A DNA stretch of 64,000 nt. Source: Natronococcus sp. AD-5. GTDB taxonomy: Archaea; Halobacteriota; Halobacteria; Halobacteriales; Natrialbaceae. Both the position numbers and the translations under genes were made by a program. The notes under the pieces were generated by a model. It ran no database searches. It saw only the letters and a list, made by a program, of their open reading frames with translations, and was not told the origin of the DNA. Shown piece after piece: positions 8,256-18,707 of this stretch (positions within the stretch are counted from its first letter, which is position 1; every line of letters begins with the position of its first letter). The stretch spans positions 806,001 through 870,000 of the forward strand of contig NZ_CP132294.1 in assembly GCF_030734285.1 (NCBI RefSeq), read 5' to 3'.

Positions 8256-9314
8256 ATGGTATTCAGTTCGATCGGCGAGGCCGGTCACGAACAGGTGTCG
8301 TACTTCACGGATCCGGAAACCGGGCTGCAGGCGATCATCGCGGTCCACGATACGACCCTGGGACGGTCGCTCGGCGGGACGCGAATCCTCGATTACGGCT
8401 CCGAGCGGGAGGCCCTCGAGGACGTCCTGCGCCTCTCGCGGGCGATGACCTACAAGGCGGCCGCCGCGGACCTCCCGCTCGGCGGCGGGAAAGCCGTCGT
8501 TCTCGGCGATCCGGCGGAGATCAAGACGGAGGCGCTGTTCGAGGCCTACGGTCGCGCCGTCGACTGCATGGGCGGGCGCTACATCACGTCGGTCGACGTC
8601 AACTCGGGCGTCGCCGACATGGACGTCGTCGCTCGAGAGACCGACCACGTCGTCGGCACGAGCGACGGGCTCGAGGATCCGTCGCCGATCACGGCCCACG
8701 GCGTCTTCCGTGGGATCCGCGCCTGCGCGGAGCACGTCTACGGAACCGACTCGCTCGACGGGCGCGACGTCGTGATCCAGGGGCTGGGGAAGGTCGGCCG
8801 GTCGCTCGCCGAGCAGCTGCTCGAGCACGGCGCGTCGGTGACGGTGTCGGACATCGACGCGGATCACGTCGAAGCGTTCGCGCGGGAGCACGACGTCGAG
8901 ACCGTCGCCCCGGACGCGGTCTACGAACGGCCCTGCGACGTCTTCGCCCCCTGCGCGATCGGCGGCGTCGTCAACGACGAGACGATCCCGCTCCTCGAGT
9001 GCGACGTCGTCGCGGGCGGCGCGAACAACGTCCTCGCCGAACGCCGCCACGCGAACGCCCTCCGCGAGCGCGGGATCCTGTACGCGCCCGACTACGTGCT
9101 CAACGGCGGCGGGCTGATCACGGTCGCCAAGGAGTACCTCGGCGGAACGCGCGAGGAAGCCCGCGAGGAGGCGTCGGCGATCGGCGACCGCCTGCTCGAG
9201 ATGATCGAGCGCGCGGCGGACCGGGAGGTGGCGGTACTCGAGGCGGCCGACGCGTACGCCGAAGAGCGGATTGCCGACGCGGAGGGCGAGTCGTCGGCGG
9301 TTCCGCGGCCGTAG
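8256..9314 (+). CDS. Glu/Leu/Phe/Val dehydrogenase, leucine dehydrogenase type
   Basis: 352 residues, matching leucine/valine/phenylalanine dehydrogenases (about 350) rather than glutamate dehydrogenases (about 420-450). Reversible oxidative deamination of branched-chain amino acids with NAD. Substrate-binding region: GRSLGGTRIL, AMTYKAAAADLPLGGGKAVV with catalytic Lys79 in GGGK, then DVNSG. The Rossmann motif is VVIQGLGKVGRSLAEQL; the C-terminal segment contains GGANNVLAE and YVLNGGGLI. The ATG at 8256 is preceded by a TATA-like box at leaderless spacing. Exact amino-acid specificity cannot be read from sequence. Confidence 0.92.
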   Translation: MVFSSIGEAGHEQVSYFTDPETGLQAIIAVHDTTLGRSLGGTRILDYGSEREALEDVLRLSRAMTYKAAAADLPLGGGKAVVLGDPAEIKTEALFEAYGRAVDCMGGRYITSVDVNSGVADMDVVARETDHVVGTSDGLEDPSPITAHGVFRGIRACAEHVYGTDSLDGRDVVIQGLGKVGRSLAEQLLEHGASVTVSDIDADHVEAFAREHDVETVAPDAVYERPCDVFAPCAIGGVVNDETIPLLECDVVAGGANNVLAERRHANALRERGILYAPDYVLNGGGLITVAKEYLGGTREEAREEASAIGDRLLEMIERAADREVAVLEAADAYAEERIADAEGESSAVPRP

Positions 9315-9403
9315 ACGCGTCGTTCTCATCCTCGCTCGCTGACACCGGCACGTCCTGCCGAGGTCCAGTACGGGTTTACGTCTCCGATTCCTACGCGCTT
9401 TCA

Positions 9404-10384
<981 letters not shown>

Positions 10385-10431
10385 TTAACGTTTTCTTCGG
10401 GGAAAGCGCTCTTTCACCTTCCCCAATCCTC

Positions 10432-10439
10432 TTTATATT
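10432..10439 (+). promoter_or_regulatory. TATA box for lipoprotein gene
   Basis: TTTATATT lies 23-30 bases upstream of ATG 10462; strong archaeal TATA match with leaderless spacing. Confidence 0.65.
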
Positions 10440-10461
10440 AGATCCAGTTATTCGGGAAACG

Positions 10462-11151
10462 ATGACGGACAGTTCCAGACGGACGCTGCTGCGCGGCGCG
10501 GCAGGATTGCTCGCACTCGCCGCCGGCTGTATCGCGGACGACGACGGCGAATCACCGCGTTCGGGCGACGACGCGGAGCACGGCGACGACGATGACGACG
10601 AGACCGATACCGACGGATCCGACGATAACTCGGCCGGCGACGAGAACGCGGAGGGGACGGAAAGTCGCGCGTTCCGGCGGACGGAGTCGACGTCGGAGCC
10701 GAACGCGGCCCTGTTCCTCGAGCGCGAGGAGGCCGATGAGTGGCTCGCGGAGCGGAAGATCGACGACGAGGGATCGGTCTCCGAGTTCGTCGACGGGGTG
10801 TCGTTCGAGGAGTCGTCGCTGGCCGCGCTCGAGGCCGGCGCGCCGAACCTGTGTTACGACCTGGTCCTCGAGTCGGCCGCCGTCGAGGAGGGACGGCTCG
10901 AACTCGAGGCGATCGTCAGCGACGAGGAAGGCGACGAGACGGCGTGTGCCCAACAGGAGACGACGGTCGGGCTGCTCGTTTGCGCGTCGGACGGCGGCGA
11001 ACCGGTGCGCGAGGGGTCCGCGACGGTCGTCGACCGCGAGGGCGACGAGCGCGAGTTCGAAATGGACGGTGACGGCGACGGCGAAGAGTCCGACTCGGCG
11101 TCCGATAGCGCCGCCGGAGAAGAGACCGGCGACGATTCGGACGCCGAGTGA
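10462..11151 (+). CDS. Tat-exported lipoprotein of unknown function
   Basis: 229 residues. The N-terminus has a twin-arginine motif (SSRRTLLRG), a hydrophobic stretch and lipobox LAAGC, the standard haloarchaeal lipoprotein export signal, so the mature protein is probably lipid-anchored outside the cell. Residues about 25-65 form an Asp/Glu/Ser-rich tether. The globular part contains NLCYDLVLESAAVEEGRLELEA, then a Cys-containing ETACAQQETTVGLLVCASDGG, suggesting a small beta-domain with possible disulfides. The C-terminus is again acidic. I do not recognise the domain. A good TATA box supports this start. Confidence 0.8.
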   Translation: MTDSSRRTLLRGAAGLLALAAGCIADDDGESPRSGDDAEHGDDDDDETDTDGSDDNSAGDENAEGTESRAFRRTESTSEPNAALFLEREEADEWLAERKIDDEGSVSEFVDGVSFEESSLAALEAGAPNLCYDLVLESAAVEEGRLELEAIVSDEEGDETACAQQETTVGLLVCASDGGEPVREGSATVVDREGDEREFEMDGDGDGEESDSASDSAAGEETGDDSDAE

Positions 11152-11200
11152 CGCGGTGTAGCAACTCCTCGAATCGCTCCGACCCGGCGGCAACGCTGCC

Positions 11201-11728
11201 CTACGGCGAGTACTCCGCTTCCGTGAGCCGCACGACGAGCGTGTCCGCGACGTCCCGGAGGTCGTACTCCGGTAGCTCGCCGTCCGTTCGGCGGACATAC
11301 AGCGGTTCGACGAGCCGCGGCGTCGCGGCGGTCGGTCCCATCCCGTCGGTTTCGGTCCCGTCGCTCGGTTCGTCTCCCCGTTCGTCCTCGCCGGGACGCT
11401 CGAGTCCGTAGACCTTGCAGAACTCGTCGGTAGCGGCGGGCGCTACGGTGCCGTTGCGCAGTTCGCGGGCGAGCGGTCGCGAGAGCCACTCCGTCTCGCT
11501 CACGGAGGGCTCCCGGACGAGCGCCTCGTCGACGAACCGCGTCAGGTACCAGTCGAGGTCGTTCAACAGGGAGACCGCCGCGCCGATGCTGACGGTCCGG
11601 ACCGAAAGCGCGTTCTCGAACGGCCGCTCGAGGTCGTAGGTCGCGAGCGCCTCGCGGGAAGTTTCCCGGGAGAGCAGCTCGTACTGGAGGTTCACCTCGG
11701 AGTCGCCGACGAGACAGACGCGGGTCAC
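11201..11728 (-). CDS. Conserved haloarchaeal protein (possibly DUF5804)
   Basis: 175 residues, GTG start, cytosolic. The conserved-looking portion is the first 110 residues: MTRVCLVGDSEVNLQYELL, SIGAAVSLLNDLDWYLTRF and WLSRPLARELRNGTV, followed by an acidic spacer and a C-terminal segment ending LVVRLTEAEYSP. This resembles a haloarchaea-specific family I recall as DUF5804, but that assignment is from memory. No catalytic motif is evident. It converges with the lipoprotein gene. Confidence 0.75.
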   Translation of the reverse strand: MTRVCLVGDSEVNLQYELLSRETSREALATYDLERPFENALSVRTVSIGAAVSLLNDLDWYLTRFVDEALVREPSVSETEWLSRPLARELRNGTVAPAATDEFCKVYGLERPGEDERGDEPSDGTETDGMGPTAATPRLVEPLYVRRTDGELPEYDLRDVADTLVVRLTEAEYSP

Positions 11729-11838
11729 TGTTCGGTGGTGGGGGTGTCGCGATAATGTGCGTTTCGCCTCCCGGTCGCGAACTCCGGGACCGCCGAGAAG
11801 CCGATCGCCGGGCGGGTTAGCCGCGACCGGCGTCCTCG

Positions 11839-13479
11839 CTACTCGGCCGGTTCGTCCTCGTCAGCCCGTCGACGGAGCCACTCGAGGCCGACCGCCCCGC
11901 CGACGATCCCGGCGCCGGTCGTGAACCCGGGCATCCCGTCGTCGGTATCGGTGTCGTCGGCCTCGTCCTCGGGATCCGTCGCGTCGTCTCCGTTCCCGCC
12001 GGTTCCGTCGTCGCTTTCGTCGTTCCCTTCGTCACCGTCGTCACCGGATCCGCCCTCGTCGTCACCGGATCCGCCCTCGTCGCCACCGGATCCGCCCGAT
12101 CCACCGCCGTCCCCTGTGTCGTCTTCCTCGCCGTCGTCTCCGTCGCTCGGACAGTCGGATTCGGTGTCCTCGTTCGGACAATCGGAGTCGGTCTCGTCGT
12201 CCCCGTCGTCCTCGTCGTCTTTCGTCTCTTCGTCGTCAGTCTCGTCGTCCTCGTCGTCTCCGTCGTCCGTTCCCTCCCGGAGCGCGACGAGTTCGCCGTC
12301 GTGGTCGACGTACAGCGTGCCGTCACTGATCGCGCGAACGAGCCCGACCGGCGCGTCCGCTTCCGACAGCGTCCACTTCTCGGTGCCGTCGTACTTGTCC
12401 AGGGCGACGAGTTGCTCGTCGTAGTCGCCCCACTCCCCGGAAGCGGTTCCGAAGTAGACGTAGACGGTGTCGCCGCTGATAACCGGCTGTCCGGCGTTGT
12501 AGGCCACCGAGACGTCCCAGCCGTACTCGTCGCCCTCGATAGACCCCCCGTAGAACCCGTGGTGATCGCCGGTCGCGTAGATCTCCTCGTCGAGCCCCAG
12601 GTCGTGCGACGTTTCGAACGGTATCAGCCGCTCCATCTCGCCCGTGTACGGATCGTGGACGGCCTTCTCGACCGTCGACCACTCGACGACGACCGCGGTC
12701 GAGTTCGCGTGGATCGGTTGCAGTATGTCGATGTACGATCCTTCGTCGTACCGCCACACTTCGGCGCCGGTTTCCGGCTCGAGGGCGAGGACGGTCTGCT
12801 CCGTCGCGGCGTAGACGACGCCGTTCGCCGCGGCAGGCGATCTGACGAATTCGTACGCCTGTTCCTCGCCATCCCAGTGTTCGAACGTGACCGAATCGAT
12901 CTCCCACCGAACCGAGCCGTCGCCGGCCTCGAGGGCGGAGAGGGTGCCGTCGGCGACGACGTAGACCGCGTCGTACGCCACCGTGTGTCGACTCACCGGA
13001 TCTTCGGGCTCGAAGTCCGTCTCCCAGCGGACGGTCCCGTCCTCGGCGTCGAGGGCCACGACCTCGTCGCCGATGAGGTAGACGGTCTCGTCGGCGACGA
13101 CGGGATCGCTCGCGTCGAGGTCCGTGTTCTCCCAGACGGTCGACCCGTCGTCGGCGTCGAGCGCGACGACGCCGTCGGCGTTCGAGGTGTACACCGTCCC
13201 GTCGGCGACGGCGACCCGCCCGTCGTGATCGGCCGACCAGGCGGCCTCGAGCGACTCGCCGTCGAGATCGTACCCGTTTTCGACGAATCCGGTGTGGCCG
13301 GGGCCGCCGCGGTACGACGCCCAGTCTTCGTCCGGTTCCGGATCGGAGTCCAGGTCCGGATCCGGAAGATCGACGCCGTCGTCGGATTCGGACGCACCGA
13401 CCCCCACCGAAGCGAGGACGCTGCCGGCCGAAAGCGCTGCACCAGTCGCGAGTATCGAACGGCGATGCCAATCTGGCAT
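11839..13479 (-). CDS. Secreted PQQ-type beta-propeller protein with PGF-CTERM anchor
   Basis: 546 residues from the ATG at 13477-13479; a GTG nine bases upstream is possible. N-terminal Tat-type signal DWHRRSILATGAALSAG. Residues about 55-400 are repeated PQQ-like blades (GTVYTSNADGVVALDADDG, ETVYLIGDEVVALDAEDG and similar), which normally form an extracellular beta-propeller. Then comes a long Asp/Gly/Ser tether of about 120 residues containing two DC-P repeats (DSDCPNED, ESDCPSDG). The end is a PGF-CTERM-like tripartite signal: MPGFTTGAGIVGG, a short hydrophobic run, then LRRRADEDE, so archaeosortase processing and lipid attachment are likely. Ligand unknown. Confidence 0.88.
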   Translation of the reverse strand: MPDWHRRSILATGAALSAGSVLASVGVGASESDDGVDLPDPDLDSDPEPDEDWASYRGGPGHTGFVENGYDLDGESLEAAWSADHDGRVAVADGTVYTSNADGVVALDADDGSTVWENTDLDASDPVVADETVYLIGDEVVALDAEDGTVRWETDFEPEDPVSRHTVAYDAVYVVADGTLSALEAGDGSVRWEIDSVTFEHWDGEEQAYEFVRSPAAANGVVYAATEQTVLALEPETGAEVWRYDEGSYIDILQPIHANSTAVVVEWSTVEKAVHDPYTGEMERLIPFETSHDLGLDEEIYATGDHHGFYGGSIEGDEYGWDVSVAYNAGQPVISGDTVYVYFGTASGEWGDYDEQLVALDKYDGTEKWTLSEADAPVGLVRAISDGTLYVDHDGELVALREGTDDGDDEDDETDDEETKDDEDDGDDETDSDCPNEDTESDCPSDGDDGEEDDTGDGGGSGGSGGDEGGSGDDEGGSGDDGDEGNDESDDGTGGNGDDATDPEDEADDTDTDDGMPGFTTGAGIVGGAVGLEWLRRRADEDEPAE

Positions 13480-13690
13480 ACCGGTCACAACCCTAACCGG
13501 TCACATTACTATCTGGTTGTTATCCGTACGTATCCGATTTGAAACTGTTTTTCAACGGCGAGAAAACGGTAGTGGATCGCGAAACGACGGGACTCCGGAT
13601 AGTTGTTTTACAGACTCGACACAGGTAACGAATTAGTCAGTTCGATCGGTTACTCGGAACTGAGTCTCGAAGCCGATCGACGAGCTACCG

Positions 13691-14869
13691 TTACGGCTCG
13701 ACCAGTTCGGCGTTCGCCGCGGCCTCTTCGGCCCGCTCGAGCAGGTCGTTCGGCTCGACCTCGAGCAGGCGCTCGAGGCGGGCGTTGGTCTCGGCGCGGT
13801 CGGGCGCGACGCGGTTGCAGCCGGCGTCGATCGTCGACTCGGTGAACGTGCCGATTTCCCGGGCCCGGTCGACGATTTCGTGTTTGTCGCGGGTCAGCAG
13901 CGGTCGGTGGATCGGGAGGTCGGTGACGCGGCTGGTGACGCCGAGGTTCTGGAGCGTCTGGCTCGACTTCTGGCCGACGGCCTCGCCGGTGACGATGCCG
14001 TGGGCGTCGACGCGCTCGGCGAGGACTTCGGCGGCCCGGTAGAAGAACCGGCGCATCGAGAGCATCCGGCCCTCCTCCATCGTCTCGACGAGCACGGAGA
14101 GCGTCTCGCCGCCGGGGACCTCGTAGACTTGCATGTCGAAGTTCGGCGCGTACCGCGAGAGGGCGCGGACGGTCTCCATTGCCCGCGCCTCGTGGTCGAT
14201 CCCGCCGAACGGCCCGAGGTCGACGTAGACCGGCACGACCGGGCTGCCGCGTTTCATCATCTCGTAGGCGGCGACGGGCGAGTCGATGCCGCCGCTGATC
14301 AGCGCGATCACCGGCTCCTGTGCGCCGAGCGGCAGGCCGCCCGGTCCGGCGCGCTTCTCGAGGTAGACGAACGCGGCCTCCTCGCGGACCTCGACGCCGA
14401 AGGTGAGATCCGGCTCGTCGAGGTCGACTTCGGGCTCGAACTCGTCCTCGACGGCCTCCCAGATGGCGGTCCCGCCCTCGCGGGCGAGGTCCTCGCTCCC
14501 GTACGGAAGCGTCTTGTCCGCCCGACGGGCGTCGACGGCGAACGTACCGCCGTCGTAGCGGGCGTGGGCCGTCTCCGCGAGAACCTCGAGAATCCGTTCC
14601 ATCTCCGTGCTCGTCGTCAGGCAGGGGCTCGCGGAGACGACGCCGAAGGCGTCGGCCGCGGCCGTCGTCGCGTCCTCGACCGCTTCCTCGGTCGTGTGGA
14701 TCAGCGGTCGGTTCCACCGGCGCTCGACCTCGCCGGGGATCGACCGGTCCGCGAGGAGGGCCTCGAGGTTCTCCGCGAGGAGTCCCTCCATGTACCGCTT
14801 GACGGTGTTGCTCTTGGTGTTGACGTCCCCGTGGCGAACGAGGACGGTGTCGGCTCCCGGCGGGTGCAT
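13691..14869 (-). CDS. thiI: tRNA 4-thiouridine synthase ThiI
   Basis: 392 residues. N-terminal ferredoxin-like/THUMP region (HGDVNTKSNTVKRYMEGLL, FAVDARRADKTLPY) and a C-terminal PP-loop ATP pyrophosphatase with SGGIDSPVAAYEMMKRG. ThiI adenylates U8 of tRNA before sulfur transfer. There is no C-terminal rhodanese domain, as in most archaea, so sulfur must come from another donor. Conserved-looking cysteines include the one in STIDAGCNRVAPD, the region implicated in archaeal ThiI catalysis. The last 25 residues are an acidic helix. Monocistronic; DapA-like gene lies 68 bases upstream on the same strand. Confidence 0.94.
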   Translation of the reverse strand: MHPPGADTVLVRHGDVNTKSNTVKRYMEGLLAENLEALLADRSIPGEVERRWNRPLIHTTEEAVEDATTAAADAFGVVSASPCLTTSTEMERILEVLAETAHARYDGGTFAVDARRADKTLPYGSEDLAREGGTAIWEAVEDEFEPEVDLDEPDLTFGVEVREEAAFVYLEKRAGPGGLPLGAQEPVIALISGGIDSPVAAYEMMKRGSPVVPVYVDLGPFGGIDHEARAMETVRALSRYAPNFDMQVYEVPGGETLSVLVETMEEGRMLSMRRFFYRAAEVLAERVDAHGIVTGEAVGQKSSQTLQNLGVTSRVTDLPIHRPLLTRDKHEIVDRAREIGTFTESTIDAGCNRVAPDRAETNARLERLLEVEPNDLLERAEEAAANAELVEP

Positions 14870-14937
14870 ACGCCGATATAGACGACTGGGGCTATAAGGG
14901 GGTTACGAGGCGGGGACCGAACGGTTTCCGGCGAGCC

Positions 14938-15828
14938 TCAGCGCTCGGCGACCGCGAGCGTCTCCGCGACGGCCGTTCCGATCTCGTCGGCGCCCGCGTC
15001 GTCGACCGCCACCAGCGGCGGGCGAACCTCGTCGCTCGAGAGCACGCCGCGGTGGACGAGCCCCGACTTCGTCGCCTGGGCGAAGCCGTACGTCGTGCAG
15101 GTCTCGAACAGCGGCGCGATAGCCTCGGACTGCAGTTCCGTGCCGCGGGCGGTTTCGGCCTCCTCGAACGTCTCCCGGAACGTTCCGGGGGCGACGTTCG
15201 ACAGCGCGTTGATCCCGCCGTCGCCGCCCATCCGAATCGACGGCACCAGCAGCGAGTCGTACCCCATCAGACACAGGAACTCGTCGGGAGTCTCCCTGAC
15301 GAGCGACTGGAAGTACGAGAGATCGCCGCTCGAGTCCTTGACGCCCACGAATCGGTCGTGCTCCGCGACGGCGGCGACGGTCTCGGGCTCGATGCGCCGG
15401 CCCGTATACTGCGGGATGTTGTACAGCAGCAGCGGAATCGACGTGGCCTCGAGGACCGCTTCGAAGAACTGCCGGTTCCCCGCGGGTTTGTTCGCCGGCG
15501 TGAAGTACGGAGGAAGCAGCGCGGCGACGTCGGCCCCGGCCGCGTCGGCGGCCTCGACGTGCCCGACGGTCTCGTCGACGCTCGTCGCGCCCGCGCAGGC
15601 GACGACCGGGCCGTCGGCGTGGTCGACGGTCAGTTCGATCACGCGCCGTCGCTCGTCCGGGCCGAGACTCGGGAACTCGCCGGACGTCCCGCAGGCGAAG
15701 ATCGCGTCGATCCCGCCCTCGCGGAGGTGCTCGAGCAGGTCGACGAGCGCCGACTCGTCGATCGATCCGTCGTCGAACGGCGTCACCGTCGGGCACGTGA
15801 CGCCGCGGAGCGCGTTCCGAAGATCCAT
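14938..15828 (-). CDS. DapA/NAL-family class I aldolase
   Basis: 296 residues, a TIM-barrel lyase. Motifs: PTVTPFDDGSID, GTSGEFPSL (family GTTGE motif), the catalytic Tyr in LLYNIPQYTG and the Schiff-base Lys in FVGVKDSSGDL. These define the dihydrodipicolinate synthase/N-acetylneuraminate lyase superfamily. Members include DapA, 2-keto-3-deoxygluconate aldolase and others, and the motifs do not decide between them. Neighbours (thiI and an MFS carrier) give no lysine-pathway context; the MFS gene 83 bases upstream could import a substrate. Confidence 0.88.
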   Translation of the reverse strand: MDLRNALRGVTCPTVTPFDDGSIDESALVDLLEHLREGGIDAIFACGTSGEFPSLGPDERRRVIELTVDHADGPVVACAGATSVDETVGHVEAADAAGADVAALLPPYFTPANKPAGNRQFFEAVLEATSIPLLLYNIPQYTGRRIEPETVAAVAEHDRFVGVKDSSGDLSYFQSLVRETPDEFLCLMGYDSLLVPSIRMGGDGGINALSNVAPGTFRETFEEAETARGTELQSEAIAPLFETCTTYGFAQATKSGLVHRGVLSSDEVRPPLVAVDDAGADEIGTAVAETLAVAER

Positions 15829-15911
15829 GGTTGGGGCAGTGGTTCTCGAGGCAAAGTCGTTGCTATCGCGGCGATCCGGCGCGGGCTCGAGGAGCGGACG
15901 CCGGGGTTGGA

Positions 15912-17216
15912 CTAGACGGCCGACTCCTCGACGGTCGGACTCAGGCTACCGGTGTGGGTGTAAACGCCGGCGACGAGGACCACGCCGGCCAGCAGCGGGA
16001 TAACGGCGCTGAGCGCGTACATCACCTCGAACCCGATCGTTTCGACGAACGGGACCGCGACCATCGGACCGAGCCCGCCGCCCACGTCGCCGAGAACGTT
16101 GTTGGTGCCCATCGCCCGGCCCATGCGGTCGTCGCGGGTGAGGTCGGCGAGCAGCGCGGTCAGCGGGCCGCCGACGCCGCCCTGGCCGGCCCCGATCAGC
16201 ACGCAGGCAGTGACGACGTACCAGAACGACGGCGCCAGGGTGAGCACCGCGAAGCCGATGCAGGACGTGGCGAGAAAGGTTACGAGCACCGGCACGCGGG
16301 CGCCGACGGAGTCGCTCAGCGCGCCGCCGGAGATCGTAAAGACCGATCCCGCGAGGACGGTCACCGCCATCAACAGGCCGGACGTTCCCTGCGCGCCGTA
16401 CGCGAGGCCGTAGCCGAACACGGTCGTCGAGATCGTGAGCGCCTCGGCCCGCAGGTAGAGCACCAGCGTCGAGAACAGCACGCCGACGTACGCGAAGTAG
16501 AGTCCGAAGTTGACCAGCCCCACGGTGAGCGCGGGCAGGGTCAACTCGAGGTCCCAGGGCGTGACCGAGGCGTCGCGGTTCTCGACGTGGGTTTCGGGAA
16601 CGACGAAGTACGCGATGACGCTCGCGAGGCCGGCGAACGCGGCGGCGAGGACGAACGCCTCGGCGTTACCGTACGTCTCGCTGACCAGCCCGCCGAGGAC
16701 GAGCCCCGCGGGGAAGCCGAAGGTGATTCCGGCCCGAACGATGCCCATGCTCGTCCCGCGCGATCCCGAGTCGCTGACGTCGGCCGTGATCGTGTACGCC
16801 GTCGCGAAGACGAGCGCGCTGCCGACGCCCCACATGATCCGCGCGAGGAGGAACCACGCCTCGGGAACGTCCGGGAGGAACCACAGCGACGGATGCGACG
16901 CGAGCAGCGCGATCACGTAGCCGAACGTCGCGACGCCCTCGATCGCCAGCCCGGTGATGAAGGGTTTCCGGGTACCGATCCGATCGACGAGGACGCCGGC
17001 GGGCGCGTTCGCGACCAGCCGCGTCCACCGGTTGGCCGCGAGGATGGCGCCGACCATGAACGCCGAGATGCCGAGCACCTCCCCCAGGTTCGGCAGGATC
17101 GGGAAGATGACGCCGCCGCCGAACCCGACGAAGAAGGTGCTCGCGACGACGGCGACGACGACCGAGCGGGAGGAGACGTCGAGCGGTTCGCTCGAGTCGG
17201 ATGTAGGCGGGGACAT
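15912..17216 (-). CDS. Major facilitator superfamily transporter
   Basis: 434 residues with about 12 hydrophobic segments. After an acidic cytosolic N-terminus, the first helix (VVVAVVASTFFVGFGGGVI) is followed by the MFS loop 2-3 motif region RWTRLVANAPAGVLVDRIGTR, and a second-half equivalent GGALSDSVGARVP. The 6+6 arrangement with a central loop is as expected. The C-terminal tail is short. No substrate-specific motif is recognised; drug/H+ antiporter-like members look similar. Possibly paired with the downstream aldolase gene. Confidence 0.88.
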   Translation of the reverse strand: MSPPTSDSSEPLDVSSRSVVVAVVASTFFVGFGGGVIFPILPNLGEVLGISAFMVGAILAANRWTRLVANAPAGVLVDRIGTRKPFITGLAIEGVATFGYVIALLASHPSLWFLPDVPEAWFLLARIMWGVGSALVFATAYTITADVSDSGSRGTSMGIVRAGITFGFPAGLVLGGLVSETYGNAEAFVLAAAFAGLASVIAYFVVPETHVENRDASVTPWDLELTLPALTVGLVNFGLYFAYVGVLFSTLVLYLRAEALTISTTVFGYGLAYGAQGTSGLLMAVTVLAGSVFTISGGALSDSVGARVPVLVTFLATSCIGFAVLTLAPSFWYVVTACVLIGAGQGGVGGPLTALLADLTRDDRMGRAMGTNNVLGDVGGGLGPMVAVPFVETIGFEVMYALSAVIPLLAGVVLVAGVYTHTGSLSPTVEESAV

Positions 17217-17358
17217 TCCGGTATTTCGATTCGTAATACGATAGGACGGATCGGCTCTTGACTATTCCGAAGCCCGGGGATCGTGCCGGTACCGACCGGC
17301 TATCGGGTCGCCGAGCCGGGACTAAACGGGAAGCGAGAGAGTGAGAGCGCGATCGCCG

Positions 17359-18621
17359 TCAGAACGTCGTCAGTTCGCCGTCGATGACCTGGCGCGTGAT
17401 TCCGGTGACGTCGCCGAGTTCCTCGTCGACGATGGCCTCGACGTCGGCTTCGACGTCCTCGAGCGAGACGCCCTCGTCGGTGACGACGTGGACGTCGGCG
17501 ACGTGGGGCCGGTCGATCGGACGACCGATCTGGGAGAGCAGGCGAACGCGCAGGTCGCGGATGCCGTCGACGTCGTCGACGACCGACTCGGCGATCGACG
17601 TCGAGAGCAGGTTGTAGATCTTCCCGATGTGGTTGACCGGGTTCTTCCCGCTGGTCGCCTCCATCGACATCGACCGGTTGGGCGTGATGAGGCCGTTAGC
17701 GCGGTTACCCCGCCCGACGGAGCCGTCGTCGCCCTGTTCGGCGGAGGTGCCGGTGACGGTGAGGTAGATCGAGCCCTCCTCGTAGTCGTCGGCGGTGTTG
17801 ACGTGGACGGTGACGTCGCGGTCGGTGTGGTCGGTCGCGACGTCCGCGACGAACTCGCGGACGGACTCGACGGCGTCGGCGTACTCGTCTAAGTCGGCGA
17901 CGTACTCGTCGACCATCGCCGCGGCGACGGTGACGTCGATCTGGTCGCCCTCGCGCTTACCCATGATCTTCACGTCGGGGCCGAGCTCCGGGTTGGTCGC
18001 GGCGTACTCGCCGTTCAGCCGGCGCTCGGCCTTGAGGACGATCCGCTCGGTCTCGGTCAGCGGCGCGTGCCCGACGCCGAAGCTCGTGTCGTTGGCCATC
18101 GGGACGCTCACTGGGGCGGACGGCTCGTCGCCGTCCGTCGAATCCGAGGCGTCCGATGCGGACGCCTCGCCGTCTTCGCCGAAGACTTCCTGGAGGTCGC
18201 CGCTGCCCTCGCCCAGTTTGACGTCGACGACGATGTCCTCGCCGTACTCGAGCTGTGGGATCGTCTCCTCGAGATACTCGCGTGCGGCTCGCAGCGCGAT
18301 GGTCTCCGTCGGAATCGTCTGGCCCTCGTAGCGCTTGGTCGCGCGGCCGACGATCAGCAGGTAGATCGGATCGACGACCTCGCCGCCGCCGAACGCGGGC
18401 GCGGCTTCGCCCGCGACGAGCTGGGTCTCGTCGGTGTTGAAGTGAAGAACCGTTCCGACGCGGTCGAGGTACTCGTTGGCGAGCGCCCGCGCGACGCTCT
18501 CGGCGACGCCGTCGCAGATCGAGTCGGGGTGACCGATCCCCTTTCGTTCGACGATCTCGACCTCCTGATCTTCGACAGCCTGGCGGTCGATCGGCTCGAC
18601 CCGGATATTCCGCTGACTCAT
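17359..18621 (-). CDS. mat: Archaeal S-adenosylmethionine synthetase
   Basis: 420 residues. Archaeal-type methionine adenosyltransferase, forming SAM from methionine and ATP. Diagnostic segments: [31 protein letters not shown], a central [26 protein letters not shown], a [14 protein letters not shown] motif and [15 protein letters not shown]. It differs from bacterial MetK. A low-complexity insertion at about residues 148-167 ([19 protein letters not shown]) is encoded by two tandem DNA hairpins (18146-18186), unlike the neighbouring conserved sequence. ATG 18619-18621 chosen; the frame stays open upstream only because of base composition. Confidence 0.95.
   Translation of the reverse strand: MSQRNIRVEPIDRQAVEDQEVEIVERKGIGHPDSICDGVAESVARALANEYLDRVGTVLHFNTDETQLVAGEAAPAFGGGEVVDPIYLLIVGRATKRYEGQTIPTETIALRAAREYLEETIPQLEYGEDIVVDVKLGEGSGDLQEVFGEDGEASASDASDSTDGDEPSAPVSVPMANDTSFGVGHAPLTETERIVLKAERRLNGEYAATNPELGPDVKIMGKREGDQIDVTVAAAMVDEYVADLDEYADAVESVREFVADVATDHTDRDVTVHVNTADDYEEGSIYLTVTGTSAEQGDDGSVGRGNRANGLITPNRSMSMEATSGKNPVNHIGKIYNLLSTSIAESVVDDVDGIRDLRVRLLSQIGRPIDRPHVADVHVVTDEGVSLEDVEADVEAIVDEELGDVTGITRQVIDGELTTF
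18146..18186. repeat. Two tandem perfect hairpins inside mat coding region
   Basis: Hairpin 1 is a 10-bp stem GAGGCGTCCG/CGGACGCCTC with loop ATG (18146-18168). Hairpin 2 is a 6-bp stem GTCTTC/GAAGAC with loop GCC (18172-18186). Together they encode a Ser/Asp/Ala-rich insertion in a surface loop of the enzyme. Three-base loops match those at 983-1001 and 49693-49784. Confidence 0.75.
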
Positions 18622-18707
18622 TACTGGGGGTTGGCCCAGCGGCGTTCTATAACTTGCGGAAACAGCCTGCGGCGAGAAAATGCGCCCCGGTAATCCGTTC
18701 CGGGGGG

